Assembly: GCF_023734135.1 (NCBI RefSeq) | Contig: NZ_AP025730.1 | Coordinates: 3,286,001-3,350,000, forward strand | Origin: Sphaerotilus microaerophilus | GTDB lineage: Bacteria; Pseudomonadota; Gammaproteobacteria; Burkholderiales; Burkholderiaceae_C | DNA: 64,000 bases | Direction: 5' to 3' | In this document: piece by piece, positions 27,648 through 36,658 of the stretch | How the letters are laid out: each line of letters opens with the position of its first letter | Position numbering within the stretch: position 1 is the first letter of the stretch | Notes under the pieces: model-generated | The model's database searches: none | What the model saw: the letters and a program-made list of their open reading frames with translations, nothing else | What the model was told of the DNA's origin: nothing | Position numbers and translations under genes: made by a program

Positions 27648-29378
27648 GTGAACCCTGCTGCCCATCCCGGAGGCCCGGCCGGCCTCGTCCCGCCCTTGCG
27701 CCTGTCCTCCACCTGTGCGGCCGCCCTGTGTCTGGTCATGTCCCTGGCCGCCTCCTCCAGCGTGCGAGCCTTCGAGATCGACACCGGCGTGCCCGACCTG
27801 ACGCTGCGCTGGGACAACACGCTGCGCTACAACTACGGCGTGCGCGTGGAACAGCGCGACTCCAAGATCGGCAACTCGGCCATTTCGGACGAGGGCACCT
27901 ACAGCTTCGACCGCGGCGACGCGGTGGCCAACCGGCTGGACTGGCTGACGGAAATGGACCTGGTCTGGCGCAAGCGCTTCGGTGCGCGGGTCAGCGCCAC
28001 CGCCTGGTACGACGCAGCCTACGGCAGCAAGGGTCGCTCCAATCCGAACGCACCGCTCAGCGGCATCCCCAGCTACGCCAACAACGAGTACAGCAGCACC
28101 ACGAAGCGGCTCTACCACGGCGGCACCGGCGAGATCCTGGATGCCTTCGTGTTCGGCGGCGTGGACCTGGGCGAGGTGCCCGTCAACGCCAAGCTGGGCC
28201 GGCACACGGTGTACTGGGGCGAGTCGCTGCTGCTGGGCGGGCACATGCACAGCGTGGCCTACGCGCAGAACCCGCTGGACCTGCAGAAGGGCTTCGCGAC
28301 GCCCGGCACCGAGGCCAAGGAGCTGTTCCGCCCGCTCAACCAGCTGTCGCTGCAGGCCCAGGTGACCGACACGCTGTCGCTGGCGGCCAACTACATGCTG
28401 GAGTGGGAGAGCGCCCGCTACCCCGAGGGCGGCACCTACCTCGGCCCGGTGGACTTCGCCTTCAACGGGCCCGACCGCCAGTTCGTGCCCGGCCTGGGCT
28501 TTGTTGCACGCGGCCAGGCCAGCGAGCCCGAGCAGCGCGGCGAGTGGGGCCTGGCGGCGCGCTGGAGCCCGGCCTGGCTGGACGGCACCGCAGGCCTGTA
28601 CTACCGGCGCTATGCGGACAAGATGCCGCAGACCTTCATCACCCAGGCGCCGCCACTCGGGTCGGCACGCTACAACCTGATCTACGCGGGCGACGTCGAA
28701 CTCTTCGGCCTGAGCCTGGCCAAGAACGTCGGCGGCGTCAGCGTGGGCGCCGAACTCTCGCAGCGCCGCAACACACCGCTGACCAGCCAGGTGCTGGGCG
28801 TGTCGATCGGCCTGCCGCAGGCCGGTGAAACCAAGGGCCCGCGCGGCGACACCTGGCATGCGCTGGTGAACCTGCTGGGCACGGTCGCGAAGACGCCGGT
28901 GTTCGACGCCGCCACCTGGGCTGCTGAGCTGCAGTGGTCGCGCTGGAGCAAGGTGCGCAGCGGTGCCAACCTCTTCAACGCGGTGGGCTACGCCCCCTGC
29001 ATGGCCAACGGCACCACCCGCACCCGCGACTGGGACAAGTGGGACGGCTGCGCCACCAAGGAGTACGTCGGCATCGGCCTGGGCTTCACGCCCAGCTGGT
29101 TCCAGGTGCTGCCGGGCGTGGACCTGCAGCTGCCGCTGAGCTATGCGATCGGCCTGTCCGGCAACGCGGCCACGGTGTTCGGCGGCAACGAGGGGCTGGG
29201 CAACTACAGCGTGGGCCTGAGCGCCGACGTGCAGCAGCGCTACCGCTTCGACCTCAAGTACATCGACTACGTGGGCCGCTACCGCGACAACGGCACCGCC
29301 GTCACCACCCAGAACGGCTTCACCACCTTCCTGAAGGACCGCGGCTTCGTCAGCCTGACCTTCAAGACCACGTTCTGA
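27648..29378 (+). CDS. DUF1302 family outer-membrane protein
   Basis: A 576-residue protein with a GTG start (GGAGA five bases upstream) and a signal peptide to about residue 41 (cleavage SVRA-FEID). The mature part is a predicted beta-barrel of the DUF1302 family with repeated aromatic-rich amphipathic strands, e.g. LRWDNTLRYNYGVRVEQRDS near the start and FLKDRGFVSLTFKTTF at the end, terminating in Phe as outer-membrane proteins do. DUF1302 genes almost always accompany DUF1329 and an RND transporter, as here. The family is linked to handling of hydrophobic compounds (steroids, terpenes, long-chain products); the substrate here is unknown. Confidence 0.88.
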   Translation: MNPAAHPGGPAGLVPPLRLSSTCAAALCLVMSLAASSSVRAFEIDTGVPDLTLRWDNTLRYNYGVRVEQRDSKIGNSAISDEGTYSFDRGDAVANRLDWLTEMDLVWRKRFGARVSATAWYDAAYGSKGRSNPNAPLSGIPSYANNEYSSTTKRLYHGGTGEILDAFVFGGVDLGEVPVNAKLGRHTVYWGESLLLGGHMHSVAYAQNPLDLQKGFATPGTEAKELFRPLNQLSLQAQVTDTLSLAANYMLEWESARYPEGGTYLGPVDFAFNGPDRQFVPGLGFVARGQASEPEQRGEWGLAARWSPAWLDGTAGLYYRRYADKMPQTFITQAPPLGSARYNLIYAGDVELFGLSLAKNVGGVSVGAELSQRRNTPLTSQVLGVSIGLPQAGETKGPRGDTWHALVNLLGTVAKTPVFDAATWAAELQWSRWSKVRSGANLFNAVGYAPCMANGTTRTRDWDKWDGCATKEYVGIGLGFTPSWFQVLPGVDLQLPLSYAIGLSGNAATVFGGNEGLGNYSVGLSADVQQRYRFDLKYIDYVGRYRDNGTAVTTQNGFTTFLKDRGFVSLTFKTTF

Positions 29379-29412
29379 CCCGCCAGCACGGCAGCCCAAG
29401 AGGATTCCCACC

Positions 29413-30825
29413 ATGCGCTCCCAACTCAGGTCCCTCAGGTCCCTCAAGTCCCTCAAGTCCCGCACCTCCCCGACCCAGCTGGCCCTGGCGGCCACCCTGG
29501 CGGCCACTCTGGCCGCCCTTCCCGCCGGCAGCAGCCACGCCGCGATCACGCCCGACGAAGCCCGTGCACTGGGCAGCACGCTCACCGCCATCGGCGCGGA
29601 AAAGGCTGGCAACGCCGCCGGCACCATCCCGGCCTACACGGGGGGGCTGACCACGCCGCCGGCCAGCTTCAAGCCCGGTGACGGCCTGCGGCCGAACCCC
29701 TTTGCGAGCGACAAGCCCCGCCTGGTGATCGACCAGAAGAACCTGCCGCAGCACGCTGCCCAGCTCACCGAGGGCACCAAGGCGCTGCTGCAGGCCTACC
29801 CAGGCATGCGCGTGGATGTTTACCCGACCCAGCGCAGTGTGGCCTTCCCGAAATGGGTGGGCGACAACACCGCGAAGATCGCGCTCAAGGCCCACACCGG
29901 CAACGGCGGGCGCTCCATCGAGGGCGCGCATGCCGGCTTCCCGTTCCCGATCCCGAAGAACGGCCACGAAGCGATGTGGAACCACCTGCTGCGCTTCAAC
30001 GGCCAGGCCTACGAGGCCAAGTACCGCAACCTGTCGGTGGATGCCAGCGGGCGCGTCACGCTGGCCACCGAGGGGGTGAGCAACCAGGAGTACCCGTACT
30101 GGGATCCGGCCCGCGCGAGCGCCGACACCTACTGGCGCATCAAGCTGACCTACACCGGCCCGGCGCGCCGGGCGGGCGAGGCACTGCTCATCGTCGACCC
30201 GCTGGACGTGGGCAGCAAGGACCGCCGCGCCTGGACCTATCTGCCCGGCCAGCGCCGCGTCAAGGTGGCGCCCGACCTGGGACACGACACGCCCAACCCC
30301 GGCACCGCGGGCGGCAACACCTTCGACGACGTCTTCCTCTTCAATGGCTCGATGGACCGCTTCGACTTCAAGCTGATCGGCAAGAAGGAGATGATCGTGC
30401 CCTACAACGCCTACGCCGTGGTCTACGGCGCCAAGCAGGCCGACCTGCTCAAGCCCAACCACCTCAACCCCGACCTGGTGCGCTGGGAGCTGCACCGCGT
30501 CTGGGTGGTGGAAGCCACGCTGAAGGAGGGCAAGCGCCACGTCTACGGCAAGCGCACCTTCTACCTCGACGAGGACAGCTGGGCGGCCGTGGCCGCGGAC
30601 AACTACGACGCGCGCGGCCAGATCTACCGCGCCGGCTTCGCCTACATGGCGCCCAGCTACGACCTGCCGGCGCCGTACAGCGACCTGTTCGGCCACTACG
30701 ACCTGGTGTCGCGGCAGTACTCGCTGACCGGCTTCATCGCCGAGACCGGTGGGCTCAAGCACACCAAGCCGCTCAACGAACGCGAGTGGACCGCCGATGC
30801 GCTGGCCGGCGCCGGTGTGCGCTGA
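29413..30825 (+). CDS. DUF1329 family periplasmic lipoprotein-like protein
   Basis: A 470-residue exported protein of the DUF1329 family, structurally related to outer-membrane lipoprotein sorting (LolB-like) folds. A signal peptide ends near residue 43 (SSHA-AITPDEA). Its n-region is unusually long and contains the repeated unit LRSLRSLKSLKS, produced by a 12-bp tandem repeat. Conserved features include NPFASDKPRLVI, NHLLRFNGQAY, WTYLPGQRRVK, and RWELHRVWVVEATLKEGKRH. It follows the DUF1302 gene by 34 bp and probably shuttles a hydrophobic ligand between the RND pump and the DUF1302 barrel (inference). Confidence 0.88.
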   Translation: MRSQLRSLRSLKSLKSRTSPTQLALAATLAATLAALPAGSSHAAITPDEARALGSTLTAIGAEKAGNAAGTIPAYTGGLTTPPASFKPGDGLRPNPFASDKPRLVIDQKNLPQHAAQLTEGTKALLQAYPGMRVDVYPTQRSVAFPKWVGDNTAKIALKAHTGNGGRSIEGAHAGFPFPIPKNGHEAMWNHLLRFNGQAYEAKYRNLSVDASGRVTLATEGVSNQEYPYWDPARASADTYWRIKLTYTGPARRAGEALLIVDPLDVGSKDRRAWTYLPGQRRVKVAPDLGHDTPNPGTAGGNTFDDVFLFNGSMDRFDFKLIGKKEMIVPYNAYAVVYGAKQADLLKPNHLNPDLVRWELHRVWVVEATLKEGKRHVYGKRTFYLDEDSWAAVAADNYDARGQIYRAGFAYMAPSYDLPAPYSDLFGHYDLVSRQYSLTGFIAETGGLKHTKPLNEREWTADALAGAGVR

Positions 30826-30850
30826 GCCGCGGCCGAACGGGCATCCGGCC

Positions 30851-31846
30851 ATGAAGCGCCGCCACCTGCTCTGCACCGTCGGTGCCGGCACCCTGCTGGC
30901 CGCGGCGCGTGGCGCCAATGCCAACGCTGCAGCCGCCGCGGCCTTCCGCGACGCGCTGGACCTGCCAGCCACGCCCAGCCCGCTGGCGCCGCGCGGCCTC
31001 GTCACCGGCCTGGCCCGCGCCGGGGCCCGGCTGGTGGCGGTGGGCCAGCGCGGCCACATCCTCTGGTCGGATGACCAGGGCGGGAGCTGGCGGCAGGCCG
31101 AGGTACCGGTGTCCAGTGACCTGGTGGCCGTGTGCTTCCCGGACGAACGCCACGGCTGGGCGGTGGGCCACGACGGCGTCATCCTGCACTCCGCCGACGG
31201 CGGCCAGCGCTGGCAGCGCCAGTGGGACGGCCGGCGCCTCGGCGGCCGGGGCGCCGAGAACCCGCTGCTGGACGTGGCGTTCCGCGACGCCCGCCAGGGC
31301 CTGGCGGTGGGCGCCTTCGGCAGCCTGCTGCGCACCGACGACGGCGGCCGCAGCTGGGTGAGCGCCCCCGAGCTGGTCGACAACCCCAAGGGCCTGCACC
31401 TGTACGCGCTGCGTCAGGTCGGCAGCGACTGGTACATCGCGGGCGAGCAGGGCCTGCTGCTGCGGCGCGATGGCCAGCGCCTTGATCAAGGTTTCGTGCC
31501 ACTGGCCCAGCCCTATCCCGGCACGCTCTTCGGTGTGGTCGGCAGCGCACGCGTGCTGCTGGCCCACGGCCTGCGCGGCAGCCTGCTGCGCAGCACCGAC
31601 GCCGGGCGCAGCTGGCAGACCGTGCCGACCGGCCTGGGCGTGGGCCTGACCGGCAGCGCGGTCAACGGCCGCGGCGACATCGCCATCGTCAGCCAGGCCG
31701 GCCACGTGCTGCTCAGCCGCGACGATGGCGCCAGCTTCGCGATGCTCAAGACCGAGCGGGCCGCGCCCGCCGCCGCAGTGGCCTTTGCCGGCGACGCCCA
31801 CCTGGTGCTGGCGGGCCCGCGCGGGCTGAGCCGTCTGCCACTCTGA
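30851..31846 (+). CDS. Ycf48-like beta-propeller protein
   Basis: A 331-residue exported protein with a twin-arginine-like leader (MKRRHLLCTVGAGTLLAA). It consists of Ycf48/BNR propeller blades, each with a Dx(G/A)GxxW pattern: SDDQGGSWRQA, SADGGQRWQRQ, TDDGGRSWVSA, STDAGRSWQTV, SRDDGASF. Ycf48 of photosynthetic organisms assists photosystem II assembly, but this version belongs to the group encoded with DUF1302, DUF1329 and RND genes in non-photosynthetic bacteria. A structural or assembly role in that export complex is likely. It is 25 bp downstream of the DUF1329 gene. Confidence 0.87.
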   Translation: MKRRHLLCTVGAGTLLAAARGANANAAAAAAFRDALDLPATPSPLAPRGLVTGLARAGARLVAVGQRGHILWSDDQGGSWRQAEVPVSSDLVAVCFPDERHGWAVGHDGVILHSADGGQRWQRQWDGRRLGGRGAENPLLDVAFRDARQGLAVGAFGSLLRTDDGGRSWVSAPELVDNPKGLHLYALRQVGSDWYIAGEQGLLLRRDGQRLDQGFVPLAQPYPGTLFGVVGSARVLLAHGLRGSLLRSTDAGRSWQTVPTGLGVGLTGSAVNGRGDIAIVSQAGHVLLSRDDGASFAMLKTERAAPAAAVAFAGDAHLVLAGPRGLSRLPL

Positions 31847-31925
31847 CCCTCCACGGGGCGGGCAGCGTCCAGTCCGCCGCGCCCCCGCCGATTTTCCCCA
31901 CCTTCTTCTTCGAGGAGCACGGCCC

Positions 31926-34385
31926 ATGCATGCCGTCACTGCGCCCCCCGGGCGCGACGCCCCCGGCGACCTGGCCGGCTTCGATCCGCGCAGCGGCTCG
32001 CTGCTGGAGCGCGCCGTCTTCAACCACCGCCTGATGGTCGTGCTGGCCTGCGTGCTGGTCACCCTGCTGCTGGCCGCGATGGCCGCCTCCAAGCTGCGCT
32101 TTGCCGCCAGCTTCGAGAAGATGATCCCGCGCAGCCATCCCTTCATCCAGAACTACCTCGCCCACAAGGACGAGCTGCGCGGCCTGGGCAACGCCCTGCG
32201 CATCGTGGTGGCCAACCCGAAGGGCGACATCTTCGATCCGGCCTACCAGGCCACGTTGAAGAAGGTCCACGACGAGGTCTTCCTGACGCCCGGCGTCGAC
32301 CGCGCCTGGGTGAAGTCGCTCTGGGCGCCCGGTGTGCGCTGGACCGAGGTGACCGAAGAGGGCTTCCGCGGCGGCCCGGTGATGCCCGACAACTACGACG
32401 GCAGCGCCGCCGCCACCGAGCAGCTGCGCGGCAATATCGCCCGCGCCGGCATCGTCGGCAGCCTGGTCGGCAATGACTTCAAGTCCAGCATGCTGGTGGT
32501 ACCGCTGCTCGACACCGACCCCACCACCCGCCAGCGGCTGGACGTGCAGCAACTCTCCCAGCGGCTGGAGCAGCTGCGCCAGCGCACCGAGGCCGGCGGC
32601 CAGGCCAGCGTGCACATCATCGGCTTCGCCAAGCTGGTGGGCGACCTGATCGAGGGCCTGCGGCAGGTGGCGTTGTACTTCGCCCTGGCCGCCGCGGTGG
32701 CCGCCGCCATCATCTGGCTGTACACCCGCTGCCTGCGCTCCACCGCGTTGGTGATGGCCTGCTCGTTCATCGCGGTGGTCTGGCAGCTCGGGTTGGTGGC
32801 TGCGCTGGGCTTCGAGCTGGACCCGTACTCGATCCTGGTGCCCTTCCTGGTCTTCGCCATCGGCGTCAGCCACGGGGCGCAAAAGATGAACGGCATCATG
32901 CAGGACATCGGCCGCGGCGCACACCGGCTGGTGGCCGCGCGCTTCACCTTCCGCCGCCTCTTCCTGGCCGGGCTGACCGCGCTGCTGGCCGACGCGGTGG
33001 GCTTCGCGGTGCTGGTGGTGATCGACATCGCCGTGATCCGCGACCTGGCGATCACCGCCAGCCTGGGCGTGGCGGTGCTGATCTTCACCAACCTGATCCT
33101 GCTGCCCGTGCTGCTGAGCTACGTCGGCGTCAGCGCTGGCGCCGCAGCGCGGGCCGTGGCGGCCGACCCGCCGGCCGGGCAATCGACCGGGCAATCTGCC
33201 GGACAGCCGGCAGGACAACCCGCTGGCCAACTCGGCGGCTTCGACCGCCTCTTCGAGCACCTGCAGTCCTTCACCCGGCGGCGCTGGGCCACCGCCACCG
33301 TGCTGGCCTCGGCCGGGCTGCTGCTGGGCGGCTATGCGGTCAGCACCCGCCTGGCCATCGGCGACCTCGACCTCGGCGCCCCCGAGCTGCGCGCCGACAG
33401 CCGCTACAACCGCGACAACGCCTTCGTCACCCGGCACTACAGCCTGTCCAGCGACAGCTTCGCGGTCATCGTCAAGACACCCAACGAGGGCTGCCTGAAG
33501 TACGAGACCCTGGTCGAGGCCGACCGCCTGGCCTGGGCGCTGCAGCAGGTCCCCGGCGTGCAGACCACCCTCAGCCTGGCCAACGCAGTGCGCCAGATCA
33601 CCGCCGGCAGCAACGAGGGCGCGCCCAAGTGGCTCACCATCGCCCGCAACCAGGACGTACTCAACTACGGCGCCCAGCAGGCCAGCGTCAACAACCCGGA
33701 CCTGTTCAACACCGACTGCTCGGTGATGCCCGTGATCGCCTACCTGGCCGACCACCGTGCCGACACGCTCGACCGCGTGGTGGCGGCGGCCGACGGCTTC
33801 GCGAAGGCGCACGACGCGCAGGATCCGGGTAACGAACGCCGCTTCCTCCTCGCCGCCGGCTCCGCGGGCATCGAGGCCGCCACCAACATCGTCGTGCGCC
33901 AGGCCTGGGTGCAGATGCTGGGGCTGGTCTACGCCGCGGTCATCGTGCTGTGCTTCATCACCTTCCGCTCCTGGCGCGCGGTGGTGGTGGCGGTGGTGCC
34001 GCTGGTGGTGACCTCGGTGCTCTGCGAGGCGCTGATGGTCGCGCTGGGCATCGGCGTCAAGGTGGCCACGCTGCCAGTCATCGCGCTGGGCGTGGGCATC
34101 GGCGTGGACTACGCGCTGTACCTGCTCTCCGTCCAGCTCGCCCAGCAGCGCGCCGGCGTGCCGCTCACCGAGGCCTATGCCAACGCACTGCGCTTCACCG
34201 GCAAGGTGGTCGTGCTGGTAGGCATCACCCTGGCCGCCGGCGTCGCCACCTGGGCCCTCTCCCCCATCAAGTTCCAGGCCGACATGGGCATCCTGCTGGC
34301 CTTCATGTTCGTGTGGAACATGATCGGCGCGGTGGTGATGATCCCGGCGCTGTCGCACTTTCTGCTGCGCGGGCGGGGTGAATGA
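31926..34385 (+). CDS. RND/MMPL-family inner-membrane transporter
   Basis: An 819-residue RND transporter of the MMPL/hopanoid-like class. A first TM helix lies at about residues 35-55. A large periplasmic loop is followed by five or six TM helices (about 235-405), then the same pattern repeats. Between the halves (about 417-432) is a short GQSTGQSAGQPAGQPAGQ repeat that acts as a linker. The conserved RND helix motif GVGIGVDYALYLL lies in the second half. It is the last gene of the operon, 79 bp after the Ycf48-like gene, and probably drives proton-motive-force-dependent movement of a hydrophobic substrate together with the three upstream proteins. Confidence 0.9.
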   Translation: MHAVTAPPGRDAPGDLAGFDPRSGSLLERAVFNHRLMVVLACVLVTLLLAAMAASKLRFAASFEKMIPRSHPFIQNYLAHKDELRGLGNALRIVVANPKGDIFDPAYQATLKKVHDEVFLTPGVDRAWVKSLWAPGVRWTEVTEEGFRGGPVMPDNYDGSAAATEQLRGNIARAGIVGSLVGNDFKSSMLVVPLLDTDPTTRQRLDVQQLSQRLEQLRQRTEAGGQASVHIIGFAKLVGDLIEGLRQVALYFALAAAVAAAIIWLYTRCLRSTALVMACSFIAVVWQLGLVAALGFELDPYSILVPFLVFAIGVSHGAQKMNGIMQDIGRGAHRLVAARFTFRRLFLAGLTALLADAVGFAVLVVIDIAVIRDLAITASLGVAVLIFTNLILLPVLLSYVGVSAGAAARAVAADPPAGQSTGQSAGQPAGQPAGQLGGFDRLFEHLQSFTRRRWATATVLASAGLLLGGYAVSTRLAIGDLDLGAPELRADSRYNRDNAFVTRHYSLSSDSFAVIVKTPNEGCLKYETLVEADRLAWALQQVPGVQTTLSLANAVRQITAGSNEGAPKWLTIARNQDVLNYGAQQASVNNPDLFNTDCSVMPVIAYLADHRADTLDRVVAAADGFAKAHDAQDPGNERRFLLAAGSAGIEAATNIVVRQAWVQMLGLVYAAVIVLCFITFRSWRAVVVAVVPLVVTSVLCEALMVALGIGVKVATLPVIALGVGIGVDYALYLLSVQLAQQRAGVPLTEAYANALRFTGKVVVLVGITLAAGVATWALSPIKFQADMGILLAFMFVWNMIGAVVMIPALSHFLLRGRGE

Positions 34386-34465
34386 AACACGGGTGCCGCG
34401 CAGAAGATCGGCGCACGTCAAGCTACTTGTCGCCTCGGTCATGCAGCCAACCTTCAGCGATCGCC

Positions 34466-34705
34466 ATGACCATACTGACCTTCTAACTGCCGAAAGACAT
34501 CATCGCCCAGGTCAACGCCGACACGGGCAAGTGCACTGCACGGGCAGCGGTCCTGGCGGCGCTGAAGGCGCACCATGACGAACGGATGTACGAGCCGCAG
34601 ACACCGGAGCAATGTCCGGCGCGCATGCACGGCGTGGAATCGAGCGTGCGCATCACGCCGGACATGCGTGAGCTGGGCGTGACGCTGGCGTTTTCCCGGC
34701 GGTGA
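34466..34705 (+). pseudogene. Short gene with internal stop
   Basis: ATG at 34466 opens a frame reading MTILTF, a TAA stop, then LPKDIIAQVNADTGKCTARA AVLAALKAHHDERMYEPQTP with further protein-like sequence to a TGA at 34703-34705. The 72-residue second part has good codon composition and no obvious competing frame. The product is not recognised. Confidence 0.4.
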
Positions 34706-34732
34706 GGCTGCCGCGCTTCCTCGACGTGGTCT

Positions 34733-34935
34733 CATGTCGCATCCCACTGCGGGGGGCGCCCGATGTACCCGGCCCCAAGCCTCGGCCACAGCCGGCTGTG
34801 CACGGCGGGCGCTGCGTCATGCACTCGATCCTGGGCGGCGCTCACGTCCGGGGGGCACCACAGGCCCATCCAGGACAGGGCTTCCAGGCTCGGGTCACCC
34901 TGCTCAGTGAAGCTCGGGCACGCCGGGCCATACGT
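34733..34935 (-). pseudogene. Fragment of a Bug receptor gene
   Basis: Minus-strand translation gives PSFTEQGDPSLEALSWMGLW followed by CPPDVSAAQDRVHDAAPA, matching residues in the C-terminal third of the intact Bug gene at 35629-36621 (PTFTELGYPSLEALSWMGLW). Fifty-two bases (34844-34895) are identical to 35825-35876, and the flanks are similar but diverged. It is a broken paralogue or a partial duplication. Confidence 0.7.
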
Positions 34936-34996
34936 CCATCTGCGGTCCACGGCGCACCTGAAGACAATCGGCACACACGCCGCTATCATCGCTGTG

Positions 34997-35284
34997 ATGA
35001 AGCCGTTCAGATGGCCCTCCGACAAGAACGACTTGCTCAAGGCTGAGCGTGGAATCTCCTTCGAGGAGGTCACGGTCGCCGTCGAGGCCGGGGCGCTGCT
35101 CGATGTGGTGCCACACCCGAATCCGGCGAAGTACCCACGGCAGAAGGTCATGGTGGTTGAAGTCGCCGGATACGCTTACCTGGTGCCTTTCGTGGAAGAG
35201 GATGACCATTTCCTCCTGAAGACCATCATTCCCAGTCGGAAGGCCACGCGGGACTTCATCGCGAAGGAGTCAGACGATGTCTAA
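34997..35284 (+). CDS. BrnT-like toxin
   Basis: A 95-residue basic/acidic small protein resembling the BrnT ribonuclease-toxin family: FRWPSDKNDLLKAERGISFE, then a central strand region, and LKTIIPSRKATRDF, where family members have a conserved R-x-A near the end. The start codon precedes MKPFRWPSDK; no strong ribosome binding site is visible. It overlaps the downstream ribbon-helix-helix gene by 8 bp, the toxin-first order typical of brnTA. The assignment rests on size, order and weak motif similarity. Confidence 0.6.
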   Translation: MKPFRWPSDKNDLLKAERGISFEEVTVAVEAGALLDVVPHPNPAKYPRQKVMVVEVAGYAYLVPFVEEDDHFLLKTIIPSRKATRDFIAKESDDV

Positions 35285-35591
35285 GCTCGATCCCTACGAA
35301 CTCGAAGTGCTCGAAGCCTATGAGTCGGGCAAGCTCAAGCCCAGCGCCGGCAGCGCCGAGTTGCAACGCCTGCGTGCTGCGGCCCGAACCACGGCCCTCA
35401 AAGACAAGCGCGTGAACATCCGCCTGTCTTCTGTGGATTTGCTGAACATCCAGGCGAAAGCCCTTGAAGAGGGCATGCCGTACCAGACGCTGATCGCCAG
35501 CGTCCTGCACAAGTACGTCACCGGCAAGCTGTCCGAAACCCGCCCGCCTGCGGCCGTCGCCAAGCGGCGCGCAACCCCTCGCTCAAGCTGA
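35277..35591 (+). CDS. CopG/BrnA-like antitoxin
   Basis: A 104-residue protein whose middle (KDKRVNIRLSSVDLLNIQAK, then ALEEGMPYQTLIASVLHKYV) is a clear ribbon-helix-helix DNA-binding domain of the CopG class, the usual antitoxin partner and autorepressor. The N-terminal 45 residues (LDPYELEVLEAYESGKLKPS) are likely the toxin-binding part. Translation is coupled to the upstream toxin gene by an 8-bp overlap. Confidence 0.72.
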   Translation: MSKLDPYELEVLEAYESGKLKPSAGSAELQRLRAAARTTALKDKRVNIRLSSVDLLNIQAKALEEGMPYQTLIASVLHKYVTGKLSETRPPAAVAKRRATPRSS

Positions 35592-35628
35592 CCCGCTGCG
35601 GCGGTCCGCGCCAGCCATTGCTCCGCCC

Positions 35629-36621
35629 CTACTCCGCCTTGAACCCGATCCCCCGCAGCACCGCCCCCACCCGCTCGTACTCCGCCTTCAACCCGGCGGC
35701 CAGTTCGTCCGGGCTGCGGGGGCTGCCGACTTCGAAGCCCAGCTCCTGCAGGCGGCTGCGCAGCGCCGGCTGCTGCAGGGCGGCCAGCGCGGCGTCGCGC
35801 AGGCGGGCCTGGGCGGCGGCGGGTACGTCCGGGGGGCACCACAGGCCCATCCAGGACAGGGCTTCCAGGCTCGGGTAGCCCAGCTCGGTGAAGGTAGGCA
35901 CGTCGGGCAGCACGGGCGAGCGCCGGGGCAGGCTGACGGCGAAGGCGCGCAGCTTGCCGGCGCGGATCAGCGGCAGGCTGGTGCCGATGCCGTCGAACAT
36001 CAGCGGCACGTGGCCGCCCATCACGTCGGCCAGCGCGGGGGTGCTGCCCTTGTAGCCGACGTGCTGCAGGTCGATACCGGCAGCCTGGTTGAGCAGCAGG
36101 CCGAGCACGTGGCTCAGGGTGCCGGGGCTGTAGGAGGCCACGTTGACCTGGCCGGGGCGGGCCTTGACGTGGGCGATCAGCTCAGCCAGGTTGCGCGCGG
36201 GTAGGCCGGGGTGGCCGACCAGCACCAGGCCGCCGCGGGCCAGCTCGGCCAGGGGACGCAGCTCTTTGGCCATGTCGAGCCGCAGCTTGACGATGTGCGG
36301 GATCTCGCTGACCAGCGAGCTGACGCCCACCAGCAGGGTGTGGCCGTCGTGCGGGGCCTGCACCAGGTCGCCCACCGCCAGCGCGCCAGCGGCGCCGGGC
36401 TTGGGCTCGACGATGGCGCTCTGGCCCAGCGCGCGGGCAAGCGGGTCGGCGACGAGGCGGGCGATCAGGTCGGCGGTGGCGCCGGCCGGGCCGGCGGCGA
36501 TCAGGCGCAGCGGCCTGGTCGGAAAGGTCCCCCCCTGTGCCCGCACCGCGGGACCGGCCATCCAGGCCAGGGCAGCGGCGCCCAGCAGGTGACGACGGAC
36601 AAGGCTCGGGGGTCGGGTCAT
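35629..36621 (-). CDS. Bug-family periplasmic solute receptor
   Basis: A 330-residue TctC/Bug protein with a twin-arginine-like signal (SLVRRHLLGAAALAWMAGPA, cleavage near residue 28). Family marks are PTRPLRLIAAGPAGATADLI, VEPKPGAAGALAVGDLV, DGHTLLVG, and VGYKGSTPALADVMGGHVP. It is the last gene of the long minus-strand operon that includes a TauD-type dioxygenase, a BKACE enzyme and transporters, 37 bp after the YeiH gene. It may bind the compound that the operon degrades. Part of its sequence is duplicated at 34733-34935. Confidence 0.92.
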   Translation of the reverse strand: MTRPPSLVRRHLLGAAALAWMAGPAVRAQGGTFPTRPLRLIAAGPAGATADLIARLVADPLARALGQSAIVEPKPGAAGALAVGDLVQAPHDGHTLLVGVSSLVSEIPHIVKLRLDMAKELRPLAELARGGLVLVGHPGLPARNLAELIAHVKARPGQVNVASYSPGTLSHVLGLLLNQAAGIDLQHVGYKGSTPALADVMGGHVPLMFDGIGTSLPLIRAGKLRAFAVSLPRRSPVLPDVPTFTELGYPSLEALSWMGLWCPPDVPAAAQARLRDAALAALQQPALRSRLQELGFEVGSPRSPDELAAGLKAEYERVGAVLRGIGFKAE

Positions 36622-36658
36622 GGGCGGATTCTCGCGGGAGTTTCAGGGAAGGTTGCCC

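Noticed and set aside
31746-34442. An 898-codon open frame antisense to the RND transporter gene
   Set aside because: The translation is rich in His, Gly and Asp with no domain, and mirrors the third-position GC bias of the real gene on the plus strand. Similar long antisense frames at 27528-29627, 36861-38909, 15651-17819 and 43172-45886 were dismissed for the same reason.
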